From positions 30,302-94,301 of the forward strand of contig NZ_JADLRJ010000020.1 in the NCBI RefSeq assembly GCF_015477355.1: DNA of 64,000 bases. The letters run 5' to 3'. The notes beneath the pieces are model-generated. The model did not search any database. It saw only the letters and a list, made by a program, of their open reading frames with translations, and was not told the DNA's origin. Positions 20,074 to 28,093 of the stretch are shown piece after piece. Both the position numbers and the translations under genes were made by a program. Source of the stretch: Nocardia blacklockiae (lineage in GTDB: Bacteria > Actinomycetota > Actinomycetes > Mycobacteriales > Mycobacteriaceae). Positions within the stretch are counted from its first letter, which is position 1. The number at the start of each line of letters is the position of its first letter.

Positions 20074-20910
20074 TCATTCGGTTCTGGCTCCGATCGATTT
20101 CCGGATCAGTCTTCGCGCAGCATCACCGGTGACCGACTGTCCGGCGAGGGTGTCGAATGCTCGATGATACGTCTTGATTTCTTGCGGCCGGGTAGCTGTG
20201 ATTTCTGCGGTTATCGCCTCGACCAGCACCATCTTTGTATCGAACATCGAGAAGTTGGTCGGCGCGAAAGGTATCTCAGCGGTGATCGGCACGATACCGA
20301 TGGTGACTCGTGGTAATCCGATGACAGCAAGCAGCCTGTCCAGCTGTCCAGTCATGACTGCCGAATTGCCGACGGGCGTGTACAAGGCTTGTTCCCCGAT
20401 CAAGAAATGGAACTTCCGGTTACCACGGTACAAAAGTTGTTGACGTTCCAGCCGCTTCGCTACCCCGGCCGCGACGTCGTCGGGCGTTTGATAGAAACTG
20501 GCGACGTTTCGAAGCACTCCGGCGGCATATTCAGCCGTCTGCAAGAAGCCCGGGATAAAAAAGGGATTGTAAATCCGGATTGTCTCCGCCGCCTCACTGA
20601 GGTTGGCCAGCGCTTGTTGCCGTCGTTTGGTGCCGGTGCCGAGAACGTTACGCCACTCGAGGTACGCGGTTTTGATGTTCTCGAGGCTCGCCACAAGGTC
20701 GGGCACCTGGTCCAGGGCGTTGCAGTGCTCACACCACGCCCGGATGTCGTTGCGTGACGGTTTGATCCGTCCATGCTCGATCTTCGAAACCTTGGTTTGG
20801 TGCCATTGGTTGCGGCGCGCCAACTCGGCACCGGAGATACCGGCGGTACGGCGAAGCTCTCGAAGCCGAACCCCGAGAGCTTCACGCTGTTGCTGAATCG
20901 GACCGCTCAC
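20074..20910 (-). CDS. XRE-family regulator with DUF5753 domain
   Basis: A 278-residue protein. Residues 12-70 form an XRE helix-turn-helix (LGVRLRELRRTAGISGAELA, then WHQTKVSKIEHGRIKPSRNDI). The remainder is DUF5753 (IRIYNPFFIPGFLQTAEYAAGVL, RQQLLYRGNRKFHFLIGEQALY, MFDTKMVLVEAITAEI). Proteins of this plan are abundant in Nocardia and Streptomyces, usually beside a DUF397 gene. Here the GTG start overlaps the stop of the DUF6879 gene (GTGA), so the two are translationally coupled. GC content is lower than in flanking genes. Confidence 0.88.
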   Translation of the reverse strand: MSGPIQQQREALGVRLRELRRTAGISGAELARRNQWHQTKVSKIEHGRIKPSRNDIRAWCEHCNALDQVPDLVASLENIKTAYLEWRNVLGTGTKRRQQALANLSEAAETIRIYNPFFIPGFLQTAEYAAGVLRNVASFYQTPDDVAAGVAKRLERQQLLYRGNRKFHFLIGEQALYTPVGNSAVMTGQLDRLLAVIGLPRVTIGIVPITAEIPFAPTNFSMFDTKMVLVEAITAEITATRPQEIKTYHRAFDTLAGQSVTGDAARRLIRKSIGARTE

Positions 20911-21419
20911 GTCGCCGTGAACTCCTTGTACGGGGTCGCCAGCTGCCACAGCCGGTCCCGAACTCCCCGGCAGTAGTCCACGATGCCCCGATCGGTGGTT
21001 ACTGCCGCACCGGCCGGGCTGCCTGTCGAATCGGCAAGGTTGAATACCACTCGTTCATCATCGAACAGCCACCAGTCATCCGGCGGCACTTCCCCAGCTT
21101 CGGCGCGAGGCAGATAGCGAATGTCTTCACCGGAAGCGATGTTGCGGCCAGTAATCGACAACAACCATCGGTGATAATCCGTCAACGGCTCCGTAACGAC
21201 ACGAACCCGAGTAACGGACACACCCCGCTCGGTAGTGGCCCGCATGAGCGCGTGCCACGGCACCGGCGATTCTTCCGGTGGCGGCTCACCAGCGAGGAAC
21301 GCTCGAAGCCGATTGTCCTCGCTGGCTTCGGAATACGAGTCCCTCACTTCCAGGTGGAACGCTGACCGTCGTAACCCTAGAAACCACTCCGGCCACGGGT
21401 CACCGCCGACTAGCAGCAT
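20907..21419 (-). CDS. DUF6879 family protein
   Basis: A 170-residue protein matching the DUF6879 pattern known from streptomycete and nocardial genomes: MLLVGGDPWPEWFLGLRRSAFHLEVRDSY at the start, then VSVTRVRVVTEPLTDYHRWLL, GEDIRYLPR and DWWLFDDERVVFNL. It starts inside the preceding gene (20-bp overlap) and its stop overlaps the XRE regulator start, so three genes form a tight operon. No biochemical activity is known to me. The context suggests a protein partner or effector of the DUF5753 regulator. Confidence 0.75.
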   Translation of the reverse strand: MLLVGGDPWPEWFLGLRRSAFHLEVRDSYSEASEDNRLRAFLAGEPPPEESPVPWHALMRATTERGVSVTRVRVVTEPLTDYHRWLLSITGRNIASGEDIRYLPRAEAGEVPPDDWWLFDDERVVFNLADSTGSPAGAAVTTDRGIVDYCRGVRDRLWQLATPYKEFTAT

Positions 21420-21732
21420 GGCCGTAGAATTTCCTTTCTCGCTTCGGTACCTCGATCACCGTTTCGTCATCGGCCAGGTCGAGCTGACTCAACGTCTCAT
21501 GATCAGTGATCGGTCGACCGGACATGGTGAACGTTCCCCAACCCGTGTCGTTCATCGTGGCACCGATGAACGTGCGTTCCTCCGCGAATCCTGTCAGCAG
21601 GTGCGGTATTTCGATCGTCTCCGGCGTGTCGGTGGTCCAACCGACAGCCAGGTAGCTTCCGCGGTCGGTGGCGTACAACGCGGGGCATCCGTTGGCCTCG
21701 GACCCGCCCTTGCCCAGCAGCTTCAGTCTCAT
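21400..21732 (-). CDS. Small conserved protein of XRE/DUF6879 modules, 110 aa
   Basis: A 110-residue protein starting MRLKLLGKGGSEANGCPALY and containing YLAVGWTTDTPETIEIPHLL and WGTFTMSGRPITDHETLSQL. Similar small proteins are, from memory, common just before DUF6879 genes in actinobacteria, but no function is known to me. GGGAG lies 7 nt before the ATG. The reading frame overlaps the DUF6879 gene by 20 bp. It is the first gene of the operon. Confidence 0.65.
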   Translation of the reverse strand: MRLKLLGKGGSEANGCPALYATDRGSYLAVGWTTDTPETIEIPHLLTGFAEERTFIGATMNDTGWGTFTMSGRPITDHETLSQLDLADDETVIEVPKRERKFYGHAASRR

Positions 21733-21862
21733 CTCCGGTCTCCCGTCCGGTCATGCACGTACATGGTCACGTACTCAACCATCATTTCTCAAAGAAAGGC
21801 GGAATGACATGGGTGAACATATTTCGTGCATAGATGTGCATACCAGTGGACTGCGCTGACAA

Positions 21863-22186
21863 GTGATTCATACCGTGCTGAGCAGGCCCAGATATCGGGT
21901 CGAAACCGACGCCCTATGCCGAGTGCTCTACCACTGGGCACAAACCGATGGAGGCGACATGGAGCCCAGGCGTACAAGGCTTTACGTGTTCCCGGGAGGC
22001 GTCCTCGAAACCACCGACTACGGCGATGGGGACTCCGGCGGGGTGTACATAGAGTTCACCAATTCGGCTCTGCCGCAGCGTTTTCCAGATACCTCCGAGG
22101 TACCTCCGCCGCTGCACCCGATCGAACTCGCCGACACCACGACGTGCGGTCGGGTGCTCCGGTTGCTGCGCGAGCAAGGGGCGTAG
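21863..22186 (+). CDS. Hypothetical protein, 107 aa
   Basis: An unrecognised 107-residue protein, divergent from the DUF6879 operon. It has ordered sequence (YRVETDALCRVLYHWAQTDGG, TRLYVFPGGVLETTDYGDGD) with acidic stretches. The GTG start at 21863 has no clear ribosome binding site; the second in-frame GTG (21875) is also possible. A 16-codon ORF (21809-21859) with AAGGCGG upstream ends four bases before this start and could couple its translation. Confidence 0.5.
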   Translation: MIHTVLSRPRYRVETDALCRVLYHWAQTDGGDMEPRRTRLYVFPGGVLETTDYGDGDSGGVYIEFTNSALPQRFPDTSEVPPPLHPIELADTTTCGRVLRLLREQGA

Positions 22187-22190
22187 CAGC

Positions 22191-22271
22191 GTGCTTACGG
22201 TCGCTTGGGTCGTGGTTGTGGGATTGCCACTCGGTGTGGCTGTGTGGGCGCTCCGTCCGTACCGGGATTAG
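22191..22271 (+). CDS. Tiny membrane peptide, 26 aa
   Basis: A 26-codon frame starting GTG, four bases after the preceding stop, with AAGGGG about 9 nt upstream. The product is one hydrophobic segment (VAWVVVVGLPLGVAVWAL) followed by the charged end RPYRD, a plausible single-span membrane peptide. Too short for family assignment; its position and ribosome binding site are the only support. Confidence 0.4.
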   Translation: MLTVAWVVVVGLPLGVAVWALRPYRD

Positions 22272-22373
22272 GGGCGAACGCGGCTGCGCGAAATCGCCCA
22301 CGGTGCGCCCACTTCCCACCGGACATCGTCAACTCGGTTGCCCCCGAACGACGATGTCCGGCCTTCGAAGACC

Positions 22374-23783
22374 TCAGATCCCCAGCACGACCTTGGCGGT
22401 GGTGAAGTAGATGACGAGCCCCGTGGCGTCGACCAACGTCGTCACCATGGGCGCGGAGATCACTGCGGGATCGATGCGGAGTTTCTTGGCGAGCAGGGGC
22501 ATGGTGCCGCCGATGGTCGCGGCCCAGCCGCAGATGATGATCAGCGTGATGCCCACGACCACGGCGATGTCGGCGCTGACGAAGATGCCGCCGATCACCA
22601 TGCCGACCGCGGCCAGCATCGCGCCCAGCACCAGGCCGACGCGGCATTCGCGCCAGATCACGCGCAGCAGGTCGGAGACGCGGACCTCGCCGACGGCCAG
22701 CGCGCGGACGCAGGAGGTGGCCGCCTGCGCTCCGGCGTTGCCGCCAGCCCCGATGAGCAGCGGGATGAACAGCGCCAGATGCGCGGCCTGGGCCAGCGTG
22801 GCCTCGAAGGCGTCGGTGACCGAGACCGTCAGCGTCGCCGCCACCAGCAGCAACAGCAACCACATCGCCCGGTAGCGAGCGAGCTGGAACACCCCGGCCG
22901 CCATGTAGTGGCCGGCCCACGGCGCGGCGCCGGCCTGGCGGGCCACGTCCTCGCTGTCCGCGGCCTCGATGACCTCGACGGCGTCGTCGATGGTCAGCAG
23001 CCCGACCAGACGGTCCTCGCTGTCGACCACCGGCAGGTTGATCAGGTTGGTCTCGCGCATCAGCCGCGCGGCCTTCTCCGCCGCATCGGTGGCGCGCGCG
23101 AACACCGGCTCGGTGACCACCAGATCCGACACCATCGCCTCGGGCGCGCTGAGCACCAGCTCGCGCAGCTCGACGATGCCGATCAGCCGCCGCCCCAGGT
23201 CCACCACGGGCAGCGTGTACACCGTCTCCGCGCCGAGACCCTTGACGCGCACCATCTGCAAGGCCTGGGCGACGGTCAATTGCCTTGGGAGCGCGACGAC
23301 TTCGGGCGTCATGTACCGGCCGACGGACCCCTCGGCGTAGCCGAGCAGCGCGGCGGTCATGCGGCGCTCGTTCGGGCTCAGCCCGGCCAGCACCTTCTTG
23401 GCGACCTTGGCCGGGGCCTCCCGCAGCATGCGGGCGCGGTCGTCGGGATCCATCTCCTCGACGAGTTCGCGGAACGCCTGACCGCGCAGTCCCGAGAGGA
23501 TCTGCTGCTGGTCCACCGGCTCGAGTTCCTCGAACACGGCCAGCGCGCGGTCCTTGTCGAGCAGCCGGAAGGCGACGCCGGCCGGCACCGCGTCCATGCG
23601 AGCCAGCTGGTCGGCGATCAGGTGCGGCGGATGGTCGTCCAGCCAGGCGAGCGTGGCCTCGACGCGGCCGCAGTCGACGACGTCCTGCAGGGACTCGTGA
23701 CGCGGGCAGTCGGGCTGTGCGTTTTCGATGGGGTCGGCTGCGGGCAGCGCGGGAGCAGCGACGGACAGATCGGTCGGCGACAT
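22374..23783 (-). CDS. mgtE: Magnesium transporter MgtE
   Basis: A 469-residue protein with the MgtE plan: N-terminal superhelical domain (residues 40-150, ending LSPNERRMTAALLGY), two CBS domains (150-270, with YTLPVVDLGRRLIGIVELREL and INLPVVDSEDRLVGLLTIDD) and five C-terminal membrane helices with FIPLLIGAGGNAGAQAAT, the pore-lining signature. It is a Mg2+ channel that closes when cytosolic Mg2+ binds the N and CBS domains. GAGG lies 7 nt before the ATG at 23783. A leader-peptide ORF is encoded about 100 nt upstream. Confidence 0.93.
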   Translation of the reverse strand: MSPTDLSVAAPALPAADPIENAQPDCPRHESLQDVVDCGRVEATLAWLDDHPPHLIADQLARMDAVPAGVAFRLLDKDRALAVFEELEPVDQQQILSGLRGQAFRELVEEMDPDDRARMLREAPAKVAKKVLAGLSPNERRMTAALLGYAEGSVGRYMTPEVVALPRQLTVAQALQMVRVKGLGAETVYTLPVVDLGRRLIGIVELRELVLSAPEAMVSDLVVTEPVFARATDAAEKAARLMRETNLINLPVVDSEDRLVGLLTIDDAVEVIEAADSEDVARQAGAAPWAGHYMAAGVFQLARYRAMWLLLLLVAATLTVSVTDAFEATLAQAAHLALFIPLLIGAGGNAGAQAATSCVRALAVGEVRVSDLLRVIWRECRVGLVLGAMLAAVGMVIGGIFVSADIAVVVGITLIIICGWAATIGGTMPLLAKKLRIDPAVISAPMVTTLVDATGLVIYFTTAKVVLGI

Positions 23784-23882
23784 GGCAGAACCTCGGCACA
23801 ACGGCATGCAGCACTACGGCATGGAGCGGAAAGGGAGAGACACCGGATCACACCGCGGGGCGCCACCCCGATCGCCGTCGAA

Positions 23883-23942
23883 TTACCGGCAGAACACGGG
23901 AGCGACGCCGCGCGGCCTTCGACTGGGAGGCTCGCTACGCAT
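23883..23942 (-). CDS. Proline/arginine-rich leader-peptide ORF of mgtE (19 aa)
   Basis: A 20-codon ORF, MRSEPPSRRPRGVAPVFCR then TAA. A near-perfect ribosome binding site (AGGAGGTG, 23950-23957) stands 7 nt before the ATG, clearly stronger than that of mgtE itself. It ends 99 nt before the mgtE start. In content it resembles the enterobacterial MgtL leader ([17 protein letters not shown], from memory): acidic and proline residues early, then arginines. MgtL couples low Mg2+ or proline supply to transporter expression by ribosome stalling or dissociation. A similar role here is inference. The intervening RNA contains a CGGGG/CCCCG hairpin and a duplicated ATGCCGTWGTGC motif. Confidence 0.5.
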   Translation of the reverse strand: MRSEPPSRRPRGVAPVFCR

Positions 23943-24253
23943 AGCAACCCACCTCCTCGATCGTTTCCGCTGTCGTCGTCATGTGCGCCGTCCGCCCTCA
24001 GACGAACGCAGCCACCGGCCGATTCGCCGATGACGCAGAGCATTCGAGAGCAGGATACCCGGCCGCCGGGGATGACGCGCCATCAGGTGGTGAACATCCC
24101 GGCGGGTCGCGATAATTCCCCAGCACCGGCCGGGCGAACCCGCGCCCTCGGCCTCGCCCCGCGCGGTGGCGGCGGCGGGTGCCCGCCGGTAGTCTCCGGA
24201 GGTCACGAAACCGGTTGTCGCGGTAGGCAACACGAACCGATCCGGGGGGACGC
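23943..24253. other. Divergent intergenic region upstream of the mgtE leader
   Basis: About 310 bases between the mgtE leader ORF and the receiver-like gene. It contains the strong ribosome binding site of the leader (23950-23957). I could not match an M-box (Mg2+ riboswitch) here: its conserved GGTGAGGCTCCT core is absent. No further gene is seen. Confidence 0.5.
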
Positions 24254-25636
24254 GTGCACGAAATCCTCGACTCCGTGGCCGCACTACTGTGGCCGGCGTT
24301 GTTCCTGGTGGCGCTGCTGATGTTCCGCGGCCCGGTCGGGCGGGTGATCCGCTCGGCGGAACGACGCGAGTTCACGCTCAACGTCGGCGGCCAGGAGATC
24401 AGCATGAAGCAGCTCAGCGAGCAGCAGGACGACATGATCGCCGACCTGCAAGCCCAGCTGAGCCGGCTGACCAAGGAGATGGAGGGCATGCGCGCGGGGC
24501 CCGCCGCGTCCTACACCTGGACACCCCCGCCCGGCGCGTGGTCGCCTCCGGCCGGGTCGTTCATTCCGTCGGCCGGCTCGGGCAGCTACGCGATACCGGG
24601 CGGCGGCTCCTCGGGTGGACAGTTCGATCTCGCGCCGAACCCGTACGGCTATCAGCAGCAGGGCTACCAGCAGCCGATCGATACCGCGCCGTGGCTGACG
24701 CCCAGTGGAGTCGCCGGTGTGCCGACCGACCAGGACGGCTCGTCGCCGGTGGAGCGGGAGGTCGGCGCCGGGGCCGTGGATGAACCGGTTCGCGAGCAGT
24801 CTGTCGGGTCGTCGGGGTCCATCGGGTGGTCGGGTCCTGGCTCGTCGGAGACCGCCGATTCCTCCGGGACCGCCGACTCGCCCAGGACCACCGAGTCGTC
24901 CGGGACCACCGACTCGCCCAGGACCACCGGCTCGCCCGGGACCGCCGAGCCATCCGGAGCCGCCGACTCTTCTGAGTCTGCGGGGTCATCGGAGGCCGCC
25001 GACACTTCCGAAACCACCGATACATCCCGGCCGACCGGCCCCACCTACTCGCGCAGGCGTCGTAAGGGCAAGCCCGCAGGGCCCCGGGGCCGTTCCGACA
25101 CCGAGTCCGATCCGCAGCACGACACCGAATCCTGGTGGGTCGAACCACCGTCGCCCGCGGAACCGCCCTCCGGTCGCCCCGCGGGCCGCCCGGGCGGAAC
25201 CCCCTCGTGGCAGCCGTCCCCCGCCGCCGGGACGACCCTGAACGAGCGCACCGCAGCCGCCGTGCTGTGGGTCGACGACCGACCGGAGAACAACGCCCTC
25301 ATCGTCGATCGCTTGAAGCGCAACGGAATTCGCGTCGACATCGTCCGGACCACCGACGAAGCCCTCACCCTGCTAGACAAGCGCCGCGCCTACGGAGCGA
25401 TCGTCTCGGACTGGGGCCGCACCGAACACAACACCCGAGTCTCCGACGCGGGCCTACGCCTCATCACAGCCGTACGAGAGCGCGGCATAACCACCCCCCT
25501 CATCATCTACAGCAGCGCCCTCGGCCCCGCGGACATCGGCCGCGACTTCCTCCTGCAGTCCGGCGCCACCGCGGCCACCGGATCCACCACCCGTCTCATG
25601 GGCGAATTGACCACCCTCGGCCTGCTCCCCGCCTGA
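24254..25636 (+). CDS. Membrane-anchored receiver-like (pseudo-response-regulator) protein
   Basis: A 460-residue protein in four parts. Residues 1-25 are a membrane helix (LWPALFLVALLMF); 35-85 a coiled coil; 85-330 a proline- then Ser/Thr/Asp-rich low-complexity linker with degenerate repeats; 335-460 a receiver-type alpha/beta domain. The last has the acidic pair VLWVDDRPENN and AIVSDWG where the phospho-acceptor Asp would sit, and IIYSSA; the usual KPF lysine appears replaced (SGATAATGSTT). It has no output domain. GGGGGGA precedes the GTG start. No histidine kinase is adjacent. The role is unknown; a membrane-tethered signalling or scaffold protein is a guess. Confidence 0.7.
   Translation: MHEILDSVAALLWPALFLVALLMFRGPVGRVIRSAERREFTLNVGGQEISMKQLSEQQDDMIADLQAQLSRLTKEMEGMRAGPAASYTWTPPPGAWSPPAGSFIPSAGSGSYAIPGGGSSGGQFDLAPNPYGYQQQGYQQPIDTAPWLTPSGVAGVPTDQDGSSPVEREVGAGAVDEPVREQSVGSSGSIGWSGPGSSETADSSGTADSPRTTESSGTTDSPRTTGSPGTAEPSGAADSSESAGSSEAADTSETTDTSRPTGPTYSRRRRKGKPAGPRGRSDTESDPQHDTESWWVEPPSPAEPPSGRPAGRPGGTPSWQPSPAAGTTLNERTAAAVLWVDDRPENNALIVDRLKRNGIRVDIVRTTDEALTLLDKRRAYGAIVSDWGRTEHNTRVSDAGLRLITAVRERGITTPLIIYSSALGPADIGRDFLLQSGATAATGSTTRLMGELTTLGLLPA
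24846..25030 (+). repeat. Degenerate 12-18 bp repeats encoding a Ser/Thr/Asp-rich linker
   Basis: Tandem, imperfect in-frame units around 'gactcgcccaggaccacc' encode (T/S)-(T/S/E)-(D/E)-S-(S/P)-(G/R)-T steps. They lie wholly inside the linker of the receiver-like gene. Copy number may vary between strains. Confidence 0.7.
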
Positions 25637-25678
25637 GGCGCCCTCGACGCAGAACGGATTCGGCCTCGTCACTGCGAT

Positions 25679-26119
25679 TCAGCGTGGGCGACGGAACCAG
25701 TCGCCGGACACGCGCATCGACAGCAGCACCACGATCGCGATGGCCGCGGGAATCTCGAGCCACCCTCCGACGAAGGGGCCGTCGGGATTCGACGCTTCCA
25801 TCAGCCCGAGCAGAATCATCCACGCGCCGAACACCATGACGGTCACCCGCGCGCCCCGACCGGCTCGGCCGAAGAACAGGGACCCGATGGCCGCGCCGAA
25901 AATCGGGATCGACATCCCCATATACGTACCGGCGGTGTACGACTCACCGATCGCGATATTCACCACGACCACGGTGAGGGCCAGCGCGCCGAGCACGAGG
26001 GCCAGCACCCGGGCCACCTGTACCTGAGTCGGCATCGCCGTCGGCATGGGACGTACCTGCTCCAGGTGGCTTCCGTAATACGCTGTGCTGTAAGGGTTTT
26101 GCGGTTCGGTGTTGGTCAT
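25679..26119 (-). CDS. Hypothetical four-span membrane protein
   Basis: A 146-residue protein. A soluble N-terminus with tyrosines (NPYSTAYYGSHLEQV) is followed by about four hydrophobic segments (ARVLALVLGALALTVVVVNIAIG, MGMSIPIFGAAIGSLFFG, VTVMVFGAWMILLGLM, IPAAIAIVVLLSM). I recognise no family. It converges with the receiver-like gene and is transcribed in the same direction as the FAD monooxygenase upstream, with 32 bp between them. Confidence 0.65.
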   Translation of the reverse strand: MTNTEPQNPYSTAYYGSHLEQVRPMPTAMPTQVQVARVLALVLGALALTVVVVNIAIGESYTAGTYMGMSIPIFGAAIGSLFFGRAGRGARVTVMVFGAWMILLGLMEASNPDGPFVGGWLEIPAAIAIVVLLSMRVSGDWFRRPR

Positions 26120-26151
26120 ACGCCAAGGCTATGCGGCGCGCCCTGTGGAAT

Positions 26152-27357
26152 TCATATGGCGCTCTTAACGCCGGAGTCCGGCACCTCGGCGTAGTCGGGC
26201 AACTCCACGCCGTTGATGGCGCGTCCGACCAGCTCCATGAACCATTCACCGGTGAAGTCCGGGAGCGGCTCGGAATCCGGGCCGGGGATTTCGCGGGTGC
26301 GGGCGTTCAGCCGGCCGATCTCCTGGTTGGCCTCGACGAACGAACGCATCAGCGCTTCGTAGCGAGCGAACGCGACTTCGGGATCCCAACCGGCAGCGGC
26401 CAATTCGCCGGCCAGCACGTAGGCGCCGACCAGTGCCAGCCCGGTGCCCTGACCGGACATAGGCGACGAGCTGAACGCCGCGTCACCGAGCAGCACCACT
26501 CGTCCGTTCGACCAGCGGTCCATCACCACCTGGGCGACCTGGTCGAGGTAGAAGTCCGGGGTGTCGTCCAGGTGCGCGAGGATGTCCGGGGTCTTCCAGC
26601 CCAGACCCGCCATCCGCTCGCGCAGCAGCGCCTTCTGGGCCGGGATGTCCCGGTAGTCGACGTCGAAATCGGCTGCGGCGAAATAGAACATGGCCATCGC
26701 GCGGGTGGCGTCCTGGATGGGGCGCAGGAGGGCCGAGCGGCCGGACTCCTGATCCTGGTACTCGAACAGCCAGCGGTCCAGCCCGAATTCGTTGGGCACA
26801 CTGTAGAAAGCGAGCACCTGGCCCAGGTGGCGGAGGTACTGCTCGTGCGGCCCGAAGACCATCGCGCGCAGCGCCGAGTGCAGCCCGTCGGCCCCGACCA
26901 CCAGGTCGAAGCGCCGGCGGTCGCCGCCCGCGAAGACCACGTCGACGCCGTCCGCGTCCTGGGTGAGTTCGGCGATCCGGTCGCCGAAGAGGTATTCGAC
27001 GTCGTCGCGGGTGTCGTCGTAGAGCACCTGCGCCAGATCTCCGCGCAGGATCTCGATGTCCGCGATGAAGCCGTCACCACCGTCGTCCTCGGCGCTGAAG
27101 GTTTGCAGCACTTGGCCTTCCGCGTCCACGCTGTACGCGCCGGCGGTGTCGGTGCACGCCGCGCGCACCGTCGCGTCCAGCCCCATCCGCCGGATCACGT
27201 CCTTGGCGATCCCGCGCGCGTCCACCGCCTGCCCGCCGGGCCGCAGCTCCGGCGACCGCTCCACCACGGTCACCTCGGCCCCGCGCCGATGCAGCCAATG
27301 GGCCAGCGCGGGCCCCGCGATACTCGCTCCCGCCACCAACACCTTGATACCGCTCAC
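26152..27357 (-). CDS. FAD-dependent monooxygenase (aromatic hydroxylase type)
   Basis: A 401-residue class A flavoprotein monooxygenase. It has the N-terminal FAD site VLVAGASIAGPALAHWLHRRG, the second motif DLVVGADGLHSALR and RVVLLGDAAFSSSPMSGQGTGLALVGAYVLA, where the GD motif binds the FAD ribityl chain. Close relatives include TetX-like and polyketide hydroxylases. The GTG at 27357 has GGAGG 6 nt upstream. It is divergent from an AhpD-like gene, and the pair may handle a redox-active compound. Substrate unknown. Confidence 0.85.
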   Translation of the reverse strand: MSGIKVLVAGASIAGPALAHWLHRRGAEVTVVERSPELRPGGQAVDARGIAKDVIRRMGLDATVRAACTDTAGAYSVDAEGQVLQTFSAEDDGGDGFIADIEILRGDLAQVLYDDTRDDVEYLFGDRIAELTQDADGVDVVFAGGDRRRFDLVVGADGLHSALRAMVFGPHEQYLRHLGQVLAFYSVPNEFGLDRWLFEYQDQESGRSALLRPIQDATRAMAMFYFAAADFDVDYRDIPAQKALLRERMAGLGWKTPDILAHLDDTPDFYLDQVAQVVMDRWSNGRVVLLGDAAFSSSPMSGQGTGLALVGAYVLAGELAAAGWDPEVAFARYEALMRSFVEANQEIGRLNARTREIPGPDSEPLPDFTGEWFMELVGRAINGVELPDYAEVPDSGVKSAI

Positions 27358-27571
27358 TGCGTGCCTCCGTAGATCTCGTCCCGCGCCGGAACGGTACCGG
27401 CGCGGGTCCACCGATGTCGGTGTGTTCAGAGGTGTGGACGGCGGGGCCCGCCGAAAGTCATCGGTGCGGTTCGGATCGCGAAACGGTACTTGCGGCATCG
27501 ACCTGCGCACCTCACATCCGGCAGGGCTGCGTCGTCGGAAAGGTATCCACTCGCATCAGTCAGGAGTCGTC

Positions 27572-28045
27572 ATGGAAGCTCGCATGGATCTGTTCAGCAA
27601 CCCCGTCGCGGCCAAGTCGCTGAAGTACCTGGTGTCAGCGGGAAAGGCGCTCGGGGAGACGACTTTGCCCCGCAAGACCCAGGAACTGGTCCGCTTGCGC
27701 GGCGGCCAGATCAACGGCTGCGGCGCCTGCGTCGACATCCACACCAAGGAGGCCGCCGCCGACGGCGAAACCGCGGTACGCCTGCACCTCGTCGCGGTAT
27801 GGCGCGAGGCCACAGTCTTCACTCCCGCCGAACGCGCCGCCCTCGCCTTGGCCGAAGAAGGCACCCGCCTCGCGGACAACACCGGAGTCTCCGACGAGGT
27901 CTGGGCAAACGCCACCAAACACTACGACGAAGCCCAACTCGGAGCCCTGGTAGCACTCATCGCCAACATCAACGCCTTCAACCGCCTCAACGTCATCACC
28001 CGCCAGCCCGGCGGCGAGTACCGAGCAGGCCAGTACGTCGTCTAA
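27572..28045 (+). CDS. Carboxymuconolactone decarboxylase/AhpD-like protein
   Basis: A 157-residue all-helical protein with the AhpD signature: ELVRLRGGQINGCGACVDIHTKEA, containing the CxxC pair and the histidine of the proton relay. Proteins of this type reduce peroxides or act as thiol-disulfide partners. The C-terminal NINAFNRLNVITRQPGGEY is also typical. AGGAG lies 5 nt before ATG 27572. It is divergent from the FAD monooxygenase across 214 bp, suggesting shared regulation. Confidence 0.85.
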   Translation: MEARMDLFSNPVAAKSLKYLVSAGKALGETTLPRKTQELVRLRGGQINGCGACVDIHTKEAAADGETAVRLHLVAVWREATVFTPAERAALALAEEGTRLADNTGVSDEVWANATKHYDEAQLGALVALIANINAFNRLNVITRQPGGEYRAGQYVV

Positions 28046-28093
28046 CCAGCACACGCACACAGCCGAGTGCCCTTGCCTGGCAGGTGCGGACAT

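Noticed and set aside
23783-24253. An M-box (Mg2+) riboswitch in front of mgtE
   Set aside because: The conserved GGTGAGGCTCCT core and downstream helices could not be found on the mgtE-sense strand; only a leader ORF and a small hairpin are visible.
24846-25030. Tandem repeats resembling a CRISPR array
   Set aside because: Units are 12-18 bp, degenerate, in frame and inside a coding linker; there are no spacers of constant length.
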